Assembly (NCBI GenBank): GCA_018057635.1
Contig: JAGPDJ010000063.1
Location: 1 to 9,341 of the forward strand
Source: Ferruginibacter sp.
GTDB lineage: Bacteria > Bacteroidota > Bacteroidia > Chitinophagales > Chitinophagaceae
Direction: 5' to 3'
Length of the DNA stretch: 9,341 nucleotides
Shown here one piece after another: positions 7,046-9,341 of the stretch (the stretch's first letter is position 1; each line of letters begins with the position of its first letter). Under the pieces are notes generated by a model. That model saw only the letters and a list, made by a program, of their open reading frames with translations, made no database searches and had not been told where the DNA came from. Position numbers and translations under genes: made by a program.

Positions 7046-8422
7046 TTATAGATGTGTGTCTTCTTCTTCTTTAAACATCTCTATCAGGTTATTTTTAAAA
7101 GTATCCATGAAACCCTTTAACGTTTTTCTTTGTTTTACTTTTACCTGGTGAGTGGTTGCATCTTCTTCAGTTACCATTTCTTCGGCTACTGGTTCCTGTT
7201 GCATAATGCCAGCAGCGGTTGCTTTAATGTAATTCTGATCCAGCTGCCTGTTCTTATTTTCGTAATCATTGTATCCTTTCAGTATCAAACCGATACAGGT
7301 ACTGTACATGGGTTTGGCCAGTTCCTCTATATGGCCGCCAGACAAGTGTTCGTTTGGATAACCGATCCTTGCATTGAGGCCGGTTACGTATTCCGTTAAC
7401 TGGATCAGGTGTTTTAACTGTGAACCGCCGCCGGTAAGTATCACACCTCCATTGAGCATGCGGTTATCGAGGCCAACCTGTTTCAGGTGATAAGAAACAA
7501 AATCCATGATTTCGCTCATGCGTGCCTGTATGATATTGGCAAGATTCTTAACAGAAATTTCTTTAGGAGCCATTCCACGCAAACCGGGAATGGTAATGAA
7601 TGCATTTGATTTTGCTTCATCACTTAAAGCACTTCCGAATTGTATCTTCATTTGCTCTGCCTGCGTTTTTAATACGCCTAAACCGGTCTTAATATCATTA
7701 GTGATATTCTCACCACCAAAAGGAATAACAGCCGTATGTTTTAATATTCCTTCATAAAACACAGCCAGGTCAGTTGTACCGCCACCAATGTCAACAATGG
7801 CAACACCAGCTTCCAGGTCCTGGTCGCACATTACAGCAGCAGCAGAGGCCAGGGGTTGTAAAACAAGATCTTTTGTTTGAAGACCAGCTTTCTCAACACT
7901 CCTGTTAATATTGCGGATTGCATTTTTATCGCCTGTGATGATGTGAAAATTTGCACCCACTTTTACGCCGCTGTAACCAATGGGATTTGGTATATTCTGA
8001 AAATTATCTACCGTGAATTCCTGCGGTATTACATCAATGATCTGGTCGCCTGCAGGTATATATGTACGATACTGATCTGCCACCAGCCTGTCAATTTCAT
8101 CCTGCATGATCTCTTCTTCAATACTTTGCCTTACAATATCGCCGCGGGTTTGCAGGCTTTTGATGTGATGGCCCGCTATTCCAACATAAACTTCACTGAT
8201 ATTAAGGTTAGGGTTGGATGCATAACAATTTTCCAGTGCCTGCTGGATTGCTTTGATTGTCTGGTCAATGTTCAGCACCATACCATGCTGTACACCGTTG
8301 CTGTTGGCACGGCCAAAGCCAAGTATTTCCAATTTGCCGAATTCATTCTTACGGCCTGCAATAGCCGCAATTTTTGTTGTACCGATGTCGAGGCCAACGA
8401 TAATGGGTTGTTCCTGGTTCAT
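7046..8422 (-). CDS. ftsA: Cell division protein FtsA, actin-like membrane anchor of FtsZ
   Basis: FtsA is an actin-fold ATP-binding protein that tethers FtsZ filaments to the inner membrane and recruits later divisome proteins. The 458-residue product is slightly longer than the usual 420 or so. Phosphate-1 motif LDIGTTK lies at 11-17. The region from about 84 to 165, including QTRGDIVRQS and the FHIITG strand, corresponds to the FtsA-specific 1C (SHS2) subdomain. Phosphate-2 motif IVDIGGGTTDLAVF is at 209-222 and the adenosine motif GGVILTGGGSQL at 325-336. After the core come a variable linker (about 385-430) and a C-terminal helix, GFMDTFKNNLIEMF (437-450), which should be amphipathic and bind membrane. 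The ATG at 8422 is the natural start, ten residues ahead of the phosphate-1 motif. The gene follows ftsQ by 43 bp and precedes ftsZ, the order usual for this cluster. Confidence 0.98.
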   Translation of the reverse strand: MNQEQPIIVGLDIGTTKIAAIAGRKNEFGKLEILGFGRANSNGVQHGMVLNIDQTIKAIQQALENCYASNPNLNISEVYVGIAGHHIKSLQTRGDIVRQSIEEEIMQDEIDRLVADQYRTYIPAGDQIIDVIPQEFTVDNFQNIPNPIGYSGVKVGANFHIITGDKNAIRNINRSVEKAGLQTKDLVLQPLASAAAVMCDQDLEAGVAIVDIGGGTTDLAVFYEGILKHTAVIPFGGENITNDIKTGLGVLKTQAEQMKIQFGSALSDEAKSNAFITIPGLRGMAPKEISVKNLANIIQARMSEIMDFVSYHLKQVGLDNRMLNGGVILTGGGSQLKHLIQLTEYVTGLNARIGYPNEHLSGGHIEELAKPMYSTCIGLILKGYNDYENKNRQLDQNYIKATAAGIMQQEPVAEEMVTEEDATTHQVKVKQRKTLKGFMDTFKNNLIEMFKEEEDTHL

Positions 8423-8465
8423 AATAGTATGTTTTTGTGTTTGTATGTTTTTATGTTTGTGTTTG
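8423..8465 (-). other. A/C-rich ftsA leader without Shine-Dalgarno
   Basis: The 43 bp between the ftsQ stop and the ftsA ATG, read on the minus strand, are made almost only of A and C with some T, with the unit ACAAACA/ACATA repeated several times. There is no GGAGG-like sequence. Unpaired A-rich leaders are the usual initiation context in Bacteroidota. The motif CATACAAAC recurs in the ftsZ leader. Confidence 0.55.
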
Positions 8466-9341
8466 TTAATACTCGTTCTTTACAGGCATTGCAGCCTTTG
8501 GTTTCTGTGTTTGTTTTTCAACCGGCTTCTTTTTAATGATTACAGCCGGTTTTTTTGCCTGTATAGGTTTTGCGGCAGTCTTTACAACTGGTTTTACCGG
8601 TGCTGAAACTGCTGGCTTAACCGCAGGTTTTACCAACGGTTTTGTTACTGCTTGTTGCATTACTTTTTGTTCAGGTATTGCATCTCCGTCCTCATTATCG
8701 TCGGGTTCATCCCGTTGTATAGATTGCTGGATCATACTGCTGTCATTGTTTTTCCTGTCATCCTGTTTGAAATTCAATGTTGAATCTTCAGCATATTTTG
8801 CAGCATTGGCTGCTATGATTTCCATCATCTGGCGTGTACGCAAAGAATCGGCACTCACGTCATCGGCTCCACGAATTTTTGCTACCACCTGGTTCTTATA
8901 CTGCAGGTTAATGATACTGTACCTGCTCCAACCCATTTTCATGATCACTTTTTTATAAAACTGAAGCAGCTTGTCAAATTTTCCATCCAGGTCTGCCGCA
9001 TTGCCAAAAACGATCACCTGCCCGCCCAGTTTTGGTATCATTTCAAAACTTCTTTGTGCTGTTATATCAACCTGGTCGATCATGGCCATTAAGAAAGTAT
9101 CTGCCTGAATACGGATACTGATTTTTTTAATGTCATTCAACAGGTTACTGTCTGCTTTTGATAAAACTTTTGTTTCTGAAGGAAAACCGGTGAACACCGG
9201 AAGCCTTGCAGAAAATTTTTCACTCAATGGCAGCATGGTATTGGAACTGTCTATATAAAATGTATTTCCACCGGAGGTAAAAATCCTTGCTACCGGCTCC
9301 CTTTCTTCCACAGCCACTTGTAATATCTCATTATTATCAAA
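8466..9341 (-). CDS. ftsQ: Cell division protein FtsQ/DivIB (5' end outside window) with Lys-Pro-rich tail
   Basis: FtsQ is a single-pass inner membrane protein whose periplasmic part bridges early and late divisome proteins. The reading frame is open to the right edge: eight codons (FDNNEILQ) precede the first GTG at 9317, and they join smoothly to VAVEEREPVARIF, the characteristic strand that follows the POTRA domain. The true start, membrane helix and POTRA domain therefore lie outside. The 291 visible residues hold the beta domain, with FYIDSSNTMLPLS, ARLPVFTGF, then LGGQVIVFG and LQFYKKVI, ending near INLQYKNQVVAKIRG. A tail of about 100 residues follows: an acidic, Asp-rich part (about 8660-8720) and a final stretch rich in KPAV, KPVV and KKP (about 8469-8645). 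Position directly before ftsA fits the family. Identification rests on motif and gene order, with high confidence. Confidence 0.95.
   Translation of the reverse strand, partial: FDNNEILQVAVEEREPVARIFTSGGNTFYIDSSNTMLPLSEKFSARLPVFTGFPSETKVLSKADSNLLNDIKKISIRIQADTFLMAMIDQVDITAQRSFEMIPKLGGQVIVFGNAADLDGKFDKLLQFYKKVIMKMGWSRYSIINLQYKNQVVAKIRGADDVSADSLRTRQMMEIIAANAAKYAEDSTLNFKQDDRKNNDSSMIQQSIQRDEPDDNEDGDAIPEQKVMQQAVTKPLVKPAVKPAVSAPVKPVVKTAAKPIQAKKPAVIIKKKPVEKQTQKPKAAMPVKNEY

Noticed and set aside
5823..8958. Plus-strand open frames opposite ftsZ, ftsA and ftsQ, the longest at 7877-8536
   Set aside because: They are antisense shadows of three well-identified division genes. Their translations are cysteine- and phenylalanine-rich without domain features.
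9315..9317. GTG as the start codon of ftsQ
   Set aside because: The frame stays open upstream and the residues before it (FDNNEILQ) continue the conserved strand. A start here would also remove the membrane helix and POTRA domain, so the gene is cut by the window edge.

Overview
The window looks like chromosomal DNA from a member of the Bacteroidota, most likely a Chitinophagaceae-like bacterium. The evidence is an FtsZ with a very long acidic linker and an extra conserved-looking tail after the usual C-terminal peptide, gene leaders that are A/C-rich and lack a Shine-Dalgarno sequence, and a giant exported repeat protein ending in the LPVKL-type module that commonly precedes type IX secretion signals in this phylum. 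The lineage call is inference from these traits. Every gene I can support lies on the minus strand, so transcription runs from high to low coordinates.

Right part (5010-9341): the core of the division and cell wall cluster, in the order ftsQ (5' end outside the window), ftsA, ftsZ. FtsQ is the extracytoplasmic divisome linker, FtsA the actin-like membrane anchor, and FtsZ the tubulin-like GTPase that forms the ring. The intergenic gaps are 43 and 110 bp, with no obvious terminator inside, so the three are probably co-transcribed. A strong intrinsic hairpin at 4858-4883, with its U tract on the minus strand, ends the unit about 130 bp after the ftsZ stop.

Middle part (4542-5009): 468 bp without a gene. 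It holds the ftsZ 3' region and terminator, then about 300 bp of leader for the next gene. That leader contains a 24-bp near-perfect direct repeat bracketing a 167-bp segment whose ends are themselves inverted (AGTGTG...CACACT), a pair of 10-bp repeats 31 bp apart, and a 14-bp palindrome.

Left part (1-4541): a single open reading frame of at least 1513 codons that runs off the left edge. It encodes an exported protein with a signal peptide, an N-terminal region of about 480 residues, eight tandem cadherin/Ig-like repeats (residues about 505-1419) and the start of a C-terminal module. Because it has no stop in the window it is easily missed, and short ORFs on both strands inside it are shadows. 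The repeats fall into length classes: the four nearest the N-terminus carry a cysteine-pair loop, the fifth carries a shortened one, and the last three lack it.

No RNA gene, CRISPR array or transposase was seen. The most unusual items are the graded cysteine-loop repeat array, the bracketed 167-bp segment, and the long low-complexity extensions on FtsZ and FtsQ.
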